From Pelobates cultripes (lineage: Eukaryota > Chordata > Amphibia > Anura > Pelobatidae), in the NCBI GenBank assembly GCA_933207985.1, contig OW240915.1, positions 263,282,413 to 263,346,412 on the forward strand: a DNA stretch of 64,000 nucleotides. Direction: 5' to 3'. How positions within the stretch are numbered: the stretch's first letter is position 1; every line of letters starts with the position of its first letter. Positions 25,861 through 37,539 of this stretch are shown here, in pieces. The notes beneath the pieces were generated by a model. The model was not told the origin of the DNA. It saw only the letters and a list, made by a program, of their open reading frames with translations, and searched no databases. The position numbers and the translations under genes are program-made.

Positions 25861-26911
25861 AAGATAAGTACAGAGTTTTGGTTATCCTCTCTGTCCTTTA
25901 CTCAACCTTCATTTTCTCCTTTTCTTATTTGTCTTTAGAATGTTGCCATCTATTACCTTTGTTATACTTTTTCTGACCATTCTCGGGTGGCTACTATCAC
26001 CTCCCTTCTGAAGTCTTTCCTATCTCTACCTATTTCACCCTTGGGGTCCTTGGTGCTCTCCTGCTAACCCCTTTTGCCTGCCCATTTTTTTGGGGGACCC
26101 TGCCTATTACAGGTCCCGGTTTTGTGCCTTCGCGCTGCAGGGCCCCCCTTTTCCCTGCTTTGCACAGGTCTTTTACCCCATTCGGCGATTTTTCCCGCTG
26201 AACTAACCACTTCAGGAACCGAACGGCCACTCGCTTACAAAAACCTGCATCCAGGCATTCATACGCAAGAGGCACGTTCATTAGACAAACACCCCAGGTG
26301 CTCGACAAGTTAGCCGCGAACTCTGGGTTCTAGGAACTCGCGGTCGGCTGTTTTGTTCACGCGCGAACACTAAGCTTTACTGGGTGTTTGTGTGCATCCA
26401 CGTGCGTGCATCAACGCATGAACTCCCTCCCCTCTCTCATTTCGGGGAGGTGCTTGTTTTCCCACGTTTTTCACGAATGTAGAGTCCGACGGCCATCTTG
26501 ATTCAGACAGTCTCTTTAAGTGTCTACGGAGCTTCACTCAGCTGTGCCCTGTCAAGCATTACTGATCAGAGCCTATTTCTGCACTCCCTTTCAGGGATAT
26601 CGGTGGAACCAGGTACAGGTTAGTGCTCTGCAATAGGGGTTAGTTCAAGCCAGTTGGTTTTATCCCTTATTCTGGTCGGGGTGAGCCCCCATTTATGTGA
26701 TGCTGAACGGACCTGTTCATGCAGGATTCCGAACACCTGGGTGAGCCCCAGTGATTACATACCTTCTCCATCTGCTTGTACCGGCTTACTGGCCACAATT
26801 AGTACAGGTCATCCAATACCTGTTTCCATACAATCCCCCTGGTCCCCAGGCCTCTCCCACCCTCCGTGCTAATACAACTAGGTGAGCCTTGAGTGATTGT
26901 AGCAAGTCACC

Positions 26912-27905
26912 ATGGAAGAGACACAGACTCCATCAGATTTGCAAGCCATGATCACAGCAGCGGTTGCCATCTCTATGGAGAAGGCCTTTTCCAAGATGTT
27001 ACAGGCGGAAAATGACACTGCCAAGCCCATTCTCAAACGGGCCCATTACGTGGCAAATTCGGAGGACTCAGACTCCACCAGGGAACGGTGATGACCTCCC
27101 AAACGCCACTGGAAGGGCGAAAACACCAAGCCCAGGAAATTCAAAGGAAAGGCCCCTGCCAAACACAAAAAGTCAGCAACCCATACGACCCACAGGCCTG
27201 CACAGATGTCCTCAGAGGAGGAGGATGCAGGACCAGCCCAAGCACTTTTGGTGGTGGATGAATGGCAGGCGGAGTCCTCCGAACCGAAGGAGAGTGACTG
27301 AGACTCTGCTTCCAACTCTGACCCATTCCTTACAAGGGATACATGCCTGAGTAAGCCCCAGGGTTCCATGGCCATTTCAAAGGGACTCAGAATAAACTCT
27401 TTGACTCCATTAGACCTCTAGCGAGGATTATGGATCTGGCAGATAATGCCTATGAGCGAGCAGACAGCTTTACCCAAGATAAGGTGCGTGAGTGGGCACG
27501 TGACACCCGAGAGTGGGCACAAAGGTGCTTCTGTTTCATCGGGAATACTCTTGTGGATCTCTCTTCCGAGAGACGCCACGCAGCACTATACCGTATCAAC
27601 GACAAGCTCATGGAATTGGGGGATAAAGAGCTCGGGCCACTGACATAGGGTAAATTATTTGGAGAGGCCTTTCTCAAGGAACTCAACAAGAGGGTCAACA
27701 TATTTACATCCCTGCTTCTGGCCATTGGGCCCACGCACTACCAGGACACAGCCTTTCTACCCGGACACGGCCAATCGCCAGAGATTGCACTACTCCAGGG
27801 GAGTCCGAGGAGGCTGAGGATGCTCCTGAGCAAGATTCTCCAGTGGTAAGTCACCAATTTTACCCTTCCACTAACTACTTTCCAGATCGCAGGACGTATT
27901 TCTTT
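26912..27905 (+). pseudogene. DIRS gag-like ORF, broken
   Basis: A good start context (caccATGG) at 26912 opens a frame beginning MEETQTPSDLQAMITAA. It soon meets stops near 27090 and later ones at 27299 and 27646. The continuing segments have the charged, Lys/Pro-rich composition then an alpha-helical region (ERADSFTQDKVREWARDTRE, then LSSERRHAALYRINDKL) typical of DIRS ORF1. The protein would package element RNA. It is non-functional here. Confidence 0.7.
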
Positions 27906-28436
27906 TTTTCCAGAACTGGGCAGTGTAATGGCTTACCTTGGTTGGGAGTCAGGATACACGAAATAACAATCCAAGGTCAGGAATCAACAGGAGAACACTA
28001 GAACATGAAACAGCAATACTTGAACCAGAGTCAATGAACTGACACTGCCCTAAGGGAGAGGCAGTGTCTTATACCTGGCTAATTGGTGATCAGCCACAAG
28101 TGTGCTGAGAATGTTGGAGCAGCCACAGAATAACGTCCAGCCCCCAGTGCTGGATACAAGGCAAGATTATACTTCAGGCAATACTAGAGCTGTATAGTGG
28201 CTCAGAGGCAAAAAAGCAGGTCCAGGATTGCAAAGTACCCAGGTTCAAGTCAGTGGCGGATCCAGAGCCTGATCTCGGGAGGGGCACTTGTAGATTATTT
28301 AAAGAAATAATCCAGAAACAATAACCACTACAGCTCAGTGTAGTGGTTATGGTGTCAATAGTGCCGGGACCCCCTCCCAGAGTAAGTAGTCAAACAGTTT
28401 GCTGGGAAATGGGGCAGTAGTAGGGCATAGGAGCAG

Positions 28437-28660
28437 TGGTGTGTGTGAGTGGTGCAATGTGTAAGGGGTGCAGTGTGTGTGTGTGAGGGGCGCAGTGTGT
28501 GTGTGTGAGGGTGGCACTGTATGTCAGGGATGCAGTGTATGTGTGGGACAGTGTGTGTGTGTATGGGGCGGCTGTGTATGGGGGCAGGGCAGTGTGTGTG
28601 TGTGTGTATGGGGGGCAGTGTGTGTGTATGGGGGGCGATATGTGTGTGTGTGTGTGAGAT
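28437..28660. repeat. GT-rich variable microsatellite
   Basis: Repeats of gtgtgtgtg with ggggc or ggggg interruptions (gcagtgtgtgtgtatggggg). Cysteine-rich frames over it are artefacts. Confidence 0.9.
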
Positions 28661-28810
28661 AAGGGTAGGGGGGCTTTTTTTTATAATTTTTTTTAAATTA
28701 ATTTAATATAAATATTCTGTCCCCCCTCCCTTCTTACCTTTACTGGGGGAAAGGGGGACACTTTTTTGTCCCTGGTGGTCCGGTGGGGGATTATTGGTGA
28801 TCCCAGTGGG

Positions 28811-28904
28811 GAGAGTGAACTCTAGCCTGCGCTCCAGGGCTAGAGTTCACTCTCGCGAGATTTGGAGCGTTGCCGTGGTAACCGCGGTAACGCTCCAAAT
28901 CTCG
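28811..28904. repeat. Two adjacent hairpins in the hAT element
   Basis: gagagtgaactctagcc pairs perfectly with ggctagagttcactctc (28811-28854). Right after it, cgagatttggagcgttgccg pairs with cggtaacgctccaaatctcg with one mismatch (28856-28904). Confidence 0.9.
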
Positions 28905-29214
28905 CTAGAGGAGGACCTGGAGGAGCTGCAGCCTGAGCTCCTGGGTCCTCTCTCTCCCTCTCCCTCCCCTGCTGGCTGTCAGCACAGTGCTTGCGGACCG
29001 GGGAGGGAGATCTGTGATCTCCCCTCCAGTCTAGAGGCACATTGCAGGGCTAGCACCTACATGTGCTGGCAGGGGTGAGGGAGACCGTCGGATTTCTTGG
29101 GGAGGGCAATTGCCCCATTGCCCCCCCCCCGGGTCTGCCACTGGTTCAAGTCCCTCCTCAGGCACTTCTGGGGCAACCCCGTCTGGATGTCGCGGTGAGA
29201 ACCGTGACAGGCAG

Positions 29215-30620
29215 ACCTCTCCATGGATGCATAGATCCTACAGACTGTGAGAGGCTCCCACTTAGAACTCGTGACAATCCCGGTCCAGCGAGTTCCACCA
29301 CGCCCGCTCCAAGTAACACAAGCGGGCACTCACCTGATAGATTCCGAACTACAGAAACTGCGTGCCAATGGTGCTAGTCAACCGGCGCCGGATTTTACCA
29401 GATTCTTCAACAACATTTTCCAGGTCAGGAAGAAGACTGAAGAATTTCGCCCACTTATCAACCTCAGGGATCTGTAAACCCTCGTGGTATACAGACACTT
29501 CAAAATCGAGGGAATCCACCTCCTCCGGGACCTGCTTCGAGACAACGACGGGTTCACCCGTCTAGATCTCAAGGACGCTTACCTGACTATTGCGGTCCAC
29601 AAACAGAGTTGCTCCTTCCTTCGTTTCCTTTAGCACAGAACAGCTTGGCAGTTCACTTGCCCCCATTTGGCCTCAGCTCGGCCCCTTGGTGCTTCACCAA
29701 AACGCTGAAGCCTGTGGTGGCACACCTGCGGCATAAGATGTATCATTTATCTCAACGACATCCTGATCTTCGATGGAGATGCACAAACTCTCCGGACCCA
29801 CACCGATTATACAGTACACCTGCTAGAATTATAGGCTTTGTTATCAATCGTGCCAAATCAGCGCTGGATCCAGCACAATCAGTCCAATTTCTAGGCTTCT
29901 AAATAGGCTCCAGATCTTGCACCTCCATCCGCAGGGAGATCCAGAAGGTTCTTCGCATGACGTCCATACCTACTGGCACGGATAGTAGGTCTTCTGTCCT
30001 CTTCCATACGGGCTATATTCCCGGGACCCCTACACTACAGGGCCATGCAACGCCTCAAGACCAGATTCCTACATCAAAACCCAACGTGCGATCAAACAGT
30101 CCCAATGTCGGACGATGTCTGGGTGGAACTACACTGGTGGGTGAACTGCATGCAGGCCTGGAACAGCCTAGCCATATTCAGAAGCCAACCAGACTTCGTG
30201 CTGGAATCAGATGCCAGCCGGTCAGGCTGGGGAGCGACGGACGGCGACACGTCCACGGGAGGAGTACAGACCTGCGAAGAACTATCGATGCACATAAACT
30301 GCTTGGAAATCCTAGCAGGGTCATTCGCCCGCCGCAGTCTGGTGAAAGGAAAATCCAATTGTTGCATCCTGCTTCGGATGAACAATATCTCGACAGTGCG
30401 TTACATCAACCACCTTGGAAGCACATGCTCTCAGGCACTCGTAGAGCTCACAAAAGAGATTTCTGACTACTTCCTACCCCGCAGCATTACACTACTAGCA
30501 GAGCATCTTCCGGGAGAATCCAACCTCACAGCAGATTGGTATTCACACCACTGGCGAGACGGCAGCAACTGGCAGCTGGACCCTCACCTTTTTTTCTTCT
30601 CTGAACGAACAAAGAGGTCC
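29215..30620 (+). pseudogene. DIRS reverse transcriptase and RNase H, broken
   Basis: RT signatures appear in shifting frames: FRPLINLRDL (about 29445), LDLKDAYLTIAV (about 29557-29592, motif A), and YLNDILIF (about 29748-29771) where the first Asp of the catalytic YxDD box is Asn. Then LGFVINRAKSALDP and a stop at 29900. RNase H follows in the frame from 30045 with ESDASRSGWGATDGD (about 30205) and LEILAGSFA. Several frameshifts and stops plus the lost catalytic Asp mean no activity. The product would copy the element RNA into DNA. Confidence 0.85.
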
Positions 30621-30869
30621 TTTCTACCTCAACCTGTTCACCTCACGCAACAACTGACAGACAAAGGACTTCTTCAGTTGGATACTAGACCCGGACAGCC
30701 TAGCAGTGGATGCATTTCTGCAACCGTGGCCACAGCGCAAAGACTATGCCTTTCGCCCTTTGCAGTGATAGTGAGAGTCCTTCACCAGATCCGATTGCAG
30801 AGAGTGGCGCTAACGATCCTAACGCCATTATGGCAGAGCCAACCCTAGTTCCCGGAACTTTTAGAACAA

Positions 30870-31889
30870 TGCAGGGATCCCCTCCTCCTGCCATCCGACC
30901 TGAGGATCCTCAGGAACCTGATGGGACAGCCCCATCCTCTAGTCGTGGAAAGTCACCTTCTCCTTGTGGCCTGAACACTTTACGGGGTTCCTGGCGAGTC
31001 GGAGACTTATTGCAGGAAGCTAAGGACCTCCTATGGGACTCCTGGGCACCGGGAACTAGGAGATGTTACCTATCTGAGTGGCAGTCTTGGGCCAATTGGG
31101 GTTTGGGACGGGACCTCGATCCTTTTACGGCACCTGTTCCCTCTATCCTAAATTTTCTAGCCTCTCTGTTTGCAACTGGGAAATCGTATCAGCCCATTAA
31201 CGTGGTATGGTCAGCCAATTCAGCGGCTCACATTCCACTCCAAGGGATGCAAGTTGGGCAAGACCCCCTCATTTGCAGACTTCTTCGAGGCATGCATCTT
31301 TGCTGCCCTTTAGAAACCCAAATATACACGTCTCTGGGACGTCAGTATCGTTTTGCAATTTTTGCGAGATTGGCATCTGAACGATTAGTTGTCCCTTCAT
31401 CAGCTTACGGTCAAATTCACCTTTCTCCTCTGCTTGGTCTCCTTTTGACGGGTCCGGATGTCCGCGCTTTTGACGCCGACGCGTTTACCTTTTGTCAGCA
31501 GGGGTCACCTTTCAGGTTTCACACCACACTAAATCTAACTCTTCCTTAGTTTTCTATCCTTTTTTTCCCCCTCAGACCCACAGCTTTGTGTGGTCTCGAC
31601 TCCATGTTGCTATGTGGAAGCTACCGCGACCTTGCGTTCTTCTTCCTCCCGACAACTTCTCGTCTTTTACGTTCGCCCGTATGGTCCGGTTTTGGTCACT
31701 ACGTTGGCCAGATGGGTTTGTTGGTTGCTTTCTCTGGCTGGGATTGATCAGGCCTATGGAGCACACTCCGTGGGAGGGGCCACAGCCTCATCCGCCTTCT
31801 TGGCATGGGCCTCAGTTCCAGACATTATACGGGCTGCGGATTGGAAGAGAGAATCTACTTTTCGGACATTCTATTTCCGACCTCTGTAA
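30870..31889 (+). pseudogene. DIRS tyrosine recombinase, broken
   Basis: The N-terminal SAM-like part reads LLQEAKDLLWDSWAPGTRRCY and YLSEWQSWANWG, with SILNFLASLFATGKSY further on. The catalytic C-terminal part is in another frame (31590-31889): ATLARWVCWL..., GAHSVGGATASSAF and IIRAADWKRESTFRTFYFRP. The second catalytic HxxR box reads H-S-V-G, with the Arg codon replaced by gga at 31773-31775, while the Tyr nucleophile near the end is kept. A frameshift lies between about 31490 and 31590. This enzyme class integrates circular DIRS DNA instead of a DDE integrase. Confidence 0.85.
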
Positions 31890-31926
31890 AATCTAGAATT
31901 TGCTCTTTTATCTCAGCGTTGAAACT

Positions 31927-31962
31927 GCAAAATATGAAGCCTCCTGTCATGTGGTAAAATTG
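31927..31962 (+). repeat. DIRS internal complementary region, left half
   Basis: gcaaaatatgaagcctcctg and the following tcatgtggtaaaattg are complementary to the tip of the left terminal repeat (25697-25730). It sits directly after the recombinase gene as expected in DIRS. Confidence 0.75.
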
Positions 31963-31983
31963 CAGATTATGTTAGCTTTAGTC

Positions 31984-33155
31984 AGGGGAGGGCTGGCAGC
32001 CTTAGGCCTGGGGGGCAAAACCAGTCAAGTGGTCCATTGCACCACCAAATCAGTTCACCATCCATGCCCAGTATTCCTGGTTTTGATGTTATGCTAGCTC
32101 TTTGCCATACCCGCTCCTTCACGTCACTGACTTTCAATGTTGTCAGAGTGCAGGCTGAGAATCTTTGAGCCTGTGCACTGGTCTGGTGTAGAACAGGATC
32201 TCTGGAGGCTGTTTGTAACTGTGGTCACAAAATTCAATGTTCTGGGAGAACGGGAAGCAGCTCCATTTTTTTAGGGGCCCCTTACACAGCTCAAGGTTTG
32301 GGCCCCAGGGCCTGATGGTGAGTATGCCCATAAGGCCCACCTACAAGTCCACCTACATGTTCCACCCATGAGTTCGCTCACAGGGAGTGGAGTGTGTAGG
32401 GGATGTGTTATGTGTTATTGTAGAGGATCTAATGTGTGTGCTTATGGTATGTAGTGTATAGGGTACCAGTTTGTGTAGGTGATGCAGTGTATTTGTTTGT
32501 AGTGGAAGCAGTGTGTGTTTGTGTATAAGGGATGTATTGTGTGTTTCTGGTTGTGTGTAAAGGATGCATTGTGTGAATCTGTGTTTGTATGTATAAGGGA
32601 TGCAAGGTGTGTGTCTGTAAGTGTGTGCATTGAGTGTGTGCACTGAGTGTGCACCTTCCTATCACTCCAGCCGGGCACCGCGGACCAGAGAGGAGCTCGG
32701 CCATGCTACAGGGAAGGGGAGATTAAGAAGAACAGGTGGGATTAAGAAGAACGGGGGTAGGGGGATTAAGAAGAACAGGGGGGGGATTAAGAAGAACGGG
32801 GAGGGGGGATTGGAGAAGAACAGGGGTGGGGGATTAAGAAGAACAGGGGGTGAGGGATTAAGAAGAACAGGGGTGAGGGTTTAAGAAGAACAGGGGGTGG
32901 GGATTAAGAAGAACAGTGGGAGGGGAAGAAGAAGAACAGGGGGTGGGGGAATTAAGAAGAACAGGGGGATTAAGAAGAACAGGGGGGTGGGGGGTTAAGA
33001 AGAACAGGGGGTGGGGAGATTAAGAAGAAAAGGGTGGTGGGGGATTAAGAAGAACAGGGGGGTGAGGGATTAAGAAGAACAGGGGGGTGAGGGATTAAGA
33101 AGAATCGGGGGTGGGGGTATTAAGAAGAACAGGTGGGGTGGGGGGATTAAGACAA
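31984..33155. mobile_element. Insertion splitting the DIRS complementary region
   Basis: Starts caggggagggctggcagcct, reminiscent of hAT ends, and runs through a TGTG-rich stretch and a purine-rich minisatellite. The DIRS-like sequence resumes at acaggaggcgagtatttt (33156). The right terminal repeat and target duplication could not be identified, so the class is unproven. Confidence 0.5.
32720..33155. repeat. Purine-rich minisatellite (gattaagaagaacagggg)
   Basis: About seventeen degenerate copies of gattaagaagaacagggggt plus variable G/T. One strand is almost all purine. Confidence 0.92.
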
Positions 33156-33173
33156 ACAGGAGGCGAGTATTTT
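33156..33173 (+). repeat. DIRS internal complementary region, right half
   Basis: acaggaggcgagtatttt is complementary to aatactcgcctcctgt at the tip of the right terminal repeat (33741-33756). Confidence 0.7.
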
Positions 33174-33604
33174 TACCCCTGTCCTTTCTCTGACTATTTC
33201 CCTCCCTTTGTTTCTTATTACCTTGCTAATGGTTTTCTTTTATGTTATGTCCATACTTTGTATTGCCTACACTAACGTTGTTTTTTCCCCTTGGGATGTT
33301 GTCGCTGGCTTTGTATGGGAGTTGTTTGTTTTAGTTAATTAAACTAGCAGGGGGAGGACAGGATTGTACTATATGTATTAAACGCAGTATAGACAGTCAG
33401 GGTATATGTTTTTATACAACCCTTTCTGAAGACTAAAACTCTTCATATTCTCTCTTCAGTTTAATTAGAACCCACAGCTGAATCCAAAGTGTTCCTTCGA
33501 TGGGATCTTCTTCATCCTGTTCATGTTTAAAGTTTACCACATCGTGTTCTTCTACTGTTTTGTTGTTTAATGGACTTGTGATGTCGCAGTTTTAAACTTA
33601 TATT

Positions 33605-33756
33605 GTGATGGAGCAGCAAAGAAAGAGGAATTGCTGCAGTGAGACATGCCTCTTATAACCTATGCTTGCTTCTAATTGGTTCTCAGTTTTCTCATTACTT
33701 TTCTTTGCTGCTATGGAGTTAGTAAAGAAAGATTATGCAAAATACTCGCCTCCTGT
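33605..33756 (+). repeat. DIRS right inverted terminal repeat
   Basis: gtgatggagcagcaaagaaa through gcaaaatactcgcctcctgt, complementary to 25709-25860. The matching could extend to about 33800 because actaaagctaac (33784) also complements 31971-31982. Confidence 0.75.
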
Positions 33757-33799
33757 TATTATTAAAATTAAAATTATTAGTACACTAAAGCTAACAATC

Positions 33800-34890
33800 T
33801 TCAATTGCATTGCTAGCCATGGTATGCTCTAATATTGCAGTTAGAGGTGATTTCACCAAGCAGGGAACTTACTTTAGTCCAAAACTGCAGAGTTAGAATT
33901 GATCTCCACCAATCTTGAGGTGGAAAACTTGTGCAATTCATTATTTTGGTTTAACATTTGGAGCTTGGTGGTAGCTCACCACAACTAACTGTTTAGCAAA
34001 ACAACCCCTTCTTTCATGAGGAATAGTATGAAATTGTTATTTGATGGTGTTTTTATTTCCATCAATAGGTTGCCTGTTCTTACTAAAAGAAGAAAAATCA
34101 ACATACATGAAAGCCACACAAAAACCCCACGTGTTAATACTAATGACTGTGCACAATCCCTTCATTCAAGTTGTGTTTAGAAATGATTTTGGTCAGTGAC
34201 TTGTGCTGTGCTGGGAATGGCTAAGCCACCAATGTGATGTCTTCATTTACCCATGCACCCTGCCAGTAATAAGCTGAAAGGTTCTTTTGTATGTGGGATC
34301 TTATCATAGCAGCCACGTGTGTCCAAGCATACAGCACTTATTGAAGAATGCCTATTGAAGTGTCACAAGGCTCACTGTTTTTTCTTTATAGTGTGGTGCA
34401 TGTGAATCTGAATCACTAACACACCATGTCACAGTAAAATTCTATGATACGTTTTCAGTAAACAACATGGCCTCGACTTAATACTGCTGGATAAACTTTC
34501 CAAAATGGTTTAATGTTTTTGGATAAACTTGAAATTATTTGATCAACATATTTAAAAAGACATATTAAAAATATATCATATATCAAAAAATATACAAATA
34601 TTACAAATATTTGTCATGATATTAAATCATTTACAGTTCATCCAAAAATATGAAATCATTTGGAAAGCTTATATAACAGGATTAAATCGAGGCCCACTTT
34701 GGTGCCTATGGATGTATCTCTCGCCTTTCCTCTACATTATTTTCTACACTTTATATACAGTTGGCTTTCAGTTATACGGATACAATGCAAAACATAACAC
34801 TATGGAGAAATTTGTTTATGTTATATGTATGATGAGTAAAATGTGTGTATATAGACGTTTTATAACTGTGTGTGTGTGTATGAATATATG
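33800..34890. other. Non-coding, nothing recognised
   Basis: AT-rich stretch with no long frame or repeat motif identified, ending in a short (TG)n near 34868-34880. Confidence 0.45.
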
Positions 34891-36312
34891 TTAAGGCGGA
34901 GCCTGTAGTTGTGGGAGGGGTTAACTGGCCTACTTAAACTCAGACCTACTCCTAATCATTGCCGATACCATACCTGTGTGTCTATCTCCAGTTCTGGTTC
35001 GTCTTTGCAGCGTGCCGACAGCAAGGAAACTCTGCACCAGCTCCTAGCCCAGCCAAAACATCCGGAAGGCACCCAGACCGGTCAGTGTTACAGCCAGCAT
35101 CGGCTGGGTTCGAAGCCCACAGAACCAAATCAGTACCGCCGGTCACTTGAGTCACACTCCCCCACTCAGAAATCACAACCTCCTACCCGGCACACGCCTC
35201 CCGTCCGGGCACCCACCAATCACTCCCGGGCCAGGAAACGCTCCGAGCATCTACACGGCCACCACGTGATGCAAGTACCGCACAACCAAACCGGGCCACT
35301 TCACGGAAAGTAATACCTTACCTTAAATAAGTTCCACCCCGGAACCAGAGTCCCCACTAACACGGACTACACTTGTCCGAACCCACTGCAACCCCTATTA
35401 TCCTATTATTCCCTAGGATACATGGTCATAGAATATAGGAGGGGGGGCTGAAGCGTCATCCACTGACAAATCAGCTTCACACATAAGGAAATCTGCCTTA
35501 TCTGAACATGCCACAAACCCCATCACCCTCAGGCACGTCCCCCAGGGTCCACAATCTTAAATGAAAGGGGGGAGGGGAGGTTATCCATGGACCTAACTCC
35601 CAGGGCTAAAAGATTCTCAAACCCGTTCCTTTTAACCCCATCATAGACGTACCAAAAGTATGGCTGTAACGAACTAGGCTCACACCCTGCAGGTAGAATT
35701 CTTCCCTACAGTAGGACCCAGGTATGTTTAATAATATATATATATAAAAAAAAAAAACATTTATACTTAAAAACCTAAAAACTGAACACACCAATTACTC
35801 TATACCCACATCCAAGAATATTTAGACCTCCAAACAACCAGGCTAAACGTAACCACCTAGGGATCTTCCAGCATTTACAACCTTACTAGCCTCAAGGTAA
35901 ATAGTTCCCAGCATGCCCAAATCATACACTAGACCGGTCAGACCACACATCAGTTAGACTAATGGGCTATAAGCCACCACAGCGGGGCCAGTTAAATACC
36001 CACGAGTAAGTCCACCCAGCGCACTAATCGGAGGCAACGGCTTCTGCATGAAACCGCACAGCACAACCGTAGCTACGTTTCACGTCAATCTACTTATTCA
36101 TCATACCAAGGCAAATACCGATACGCCCACATCCATCACGAGAGAAACCATGAATATCTCACATCACCAACCGACACCCACGTGGTCACCCCACGTCTCC
36201 TCACTTCAAGTAGGGTATCACCCCCATAAGGGCGGGCCTAAACTCGCACCAGAGGGCCGTCATCGCCCATAACAATGGTCACTTAACTAATAACACGTAT
36301 TCCTCTTACAGA

Positions 36313-37335
36313 ATGTCGAATGCTTCAGACATAGCAGAGGATATCTCCCCACCCTTCACCCCTGCCAGATCCTCCAGCCCAGCCAGACCAAGCACCCTGG
36401 CCGAGAACATAGAGACAGCTAGCCCGGGATCTCTACGTTCTTGGACCATTCCCAAGATCGCGGCCGAACTTAGGAGAAGGGGAATCCCGCCACGACACGC
36501 AGAGCAGAACTTTATCAGTTATTAAATGCAAACCCCGACATCCCGAGACCAGGGACTAGCACACAAGGAAACTATGGGAATACCTCAGGAATCCAGGCCA
36601 CCATGTCAGTACTATTGTGATCTGTTAATCTGATTAACGACATGTTGGAGAAACTAAAAAAACATGTAGCAATTATCACCCCGACAGTCAACCCGGCCAC
36701 AGGTCCTCCAACTACACCGACCCTGGGTAATAGCACTAACCCTATCCCGACGCCACGCTCACCCACTTAGTTCCACAAAACATCAAAAAAGACATACTAG
36801 AAGGGAAGGATGTAAACTTATTCTCCCTTCTGATCGCAACACAAGACGTGGTCGAGAATAAGGCTTACAGCTACAGGGACATCTCCGTAGTTCTTAAGCC
36901 CAGGGACCCTAGGCTCAATAAGAAATTATCAATCCCCGACTTTGTAATAGCTTTTGGTCTGTGATATGCTCCACGTCTCTCCAACGCAGGGATCTCGACC
37001 TATACCTCCACAAATTGGTGGACCTTGGTAACAAGTACAGAGGCTACTCTTTCTATGACTTACATAGATCATTCTTGGCGAAGGTTGCGACAGTTTTGAT
37101 CCAATTTGACATATGCTATGACTAGAGCCAAATAGACACGCCACCAATCTGCCCCACTGATATTAGCTTACCTTCTATCAGCCAAACCAAACCCACTCCC
37201 ACTAAAGCGGACAGGACACTCAAAGACAAATTGGGCAGGCCCATCGTGTTCCTGGGCAAGGCACAGGTATGCAATAACCTCAACGCTGGAGGCTGTAGCT
37301 TCAGCACTTGTAGGTTATTGCATAATTGCTCCCAC
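36313..37335 (+). pseudogene. Gag-like ORF1 of the Ngaro-like element, broken
   Basis: Starts MSNASDIAEDISPPFTPARS at 36313. A SAP-like helix-hinge motif, SWTIPKIAAELRRRGIPP, lies at about residues 36-55. Later, in other frames, LFSLLIATQDVVENKAYSY (about 36820) and LHKLVDLGNKYRGYSFYDLH (about 37010), and then a Cys/His cluster with C-x5-GGC-x4-C-x3-H (about 37270-37325) occur, in the order usual for this ORF1. Multiple stops and frameshifts break it. Confidence 0.6.
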
Positions 37336-37539
37336 TTTAAAACTTACAGGATGTTTTTCTCTTTTATCCCTTAAGTTTTAAAGTGGGAGAAGAGAAGAAG
37401 TTTTTGTTTTCAGCATTATGTACTCCGCCTATTTTACACATGTGTTTGTGAGTGTACTTTAGTTTTTATTATTTATGGTATATAATTTTATCTGCACAAT
37501 TTGTGGTCCTTCTCTGTTTTTATTTTATTTTTAGGTTGT

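Larger units (their letters stand above)
28251..29143. mobile_element. hAT non-autonomous element, 893 bp, perfect 8-bp target duplication
   Basis: GTTCAAGT occurs at 28243-28250 and 29144-29151. The element ends are CAGTGGCGGATCC and the complement CAGTGGCAGACCC. Eight-base duplications with CAG termini define the hAT superfamily. Inside are a GT-rich microsatellite (28437-28660), a ttcttacctt motif, and two hairpins (28811-28854 and 28856-28904). No transposase is encoded. Confidence 0.92.
27919..29214. mobile_element. Solo LTR with 5-bp target duplication, itself interrupted
   Basis: GGCAG at 27919-27923 and again at 29210-29214 flanks a segment beginning TGTAATGG and ending CCGTGACA, which are related inverted ends of the TG...CA type. 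Once the hAT insert is set aside it is about 385 bp. No internal coding region is present, so it is a recombination-derived solo LTR, probably Ty3/gypsy-like judging from size and 5-bp duplication. It interrupts the DIRS coding region between ORF1 and RT. Confidence 0.82.
25696..33756 (+). mobile_element. DIRS-like tyrosine-recombinase retrotransposon, decayed and multiply interrupted
   Basis: Contents in order: left inverted terminal repeat, a leader, gag-like ORF remnants, reverse transcriptase and RNase H, tyrosine recombinase, an internal complementary region, right inverted repeat. Inverted ends without a target duplication, plus an internal region complementary to both tips, are the defining DIRS layout. 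All coding parts carry stops or frameshifts. A solo LTR containing a hAT element (27919-29214) and a second insertion (about 31984-33155) interrupt it. Without these two inserts the element would be about 5.6 kb, normal for DIRS. Confidence 0.88.

Noticed and set aside
26030..26308. Arg/Pro-rich frames in the GC-richer stretch before the DIRS gag
   Set aside because: No conserved motif; probably the DIRS leader.
32720..33155. Regular repeats with near-constant spacing that could suggest a CRISPR array
   Set aside because: Units are contiguous, degenerate and low-complexity with no unique spacers, and the genome is vertebrate.
34909..35313. 134-codon frame at the start of the Ngaro-like element
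   Set aside because: Composition resembles translated leader sequence and no motif supports it as a protein.
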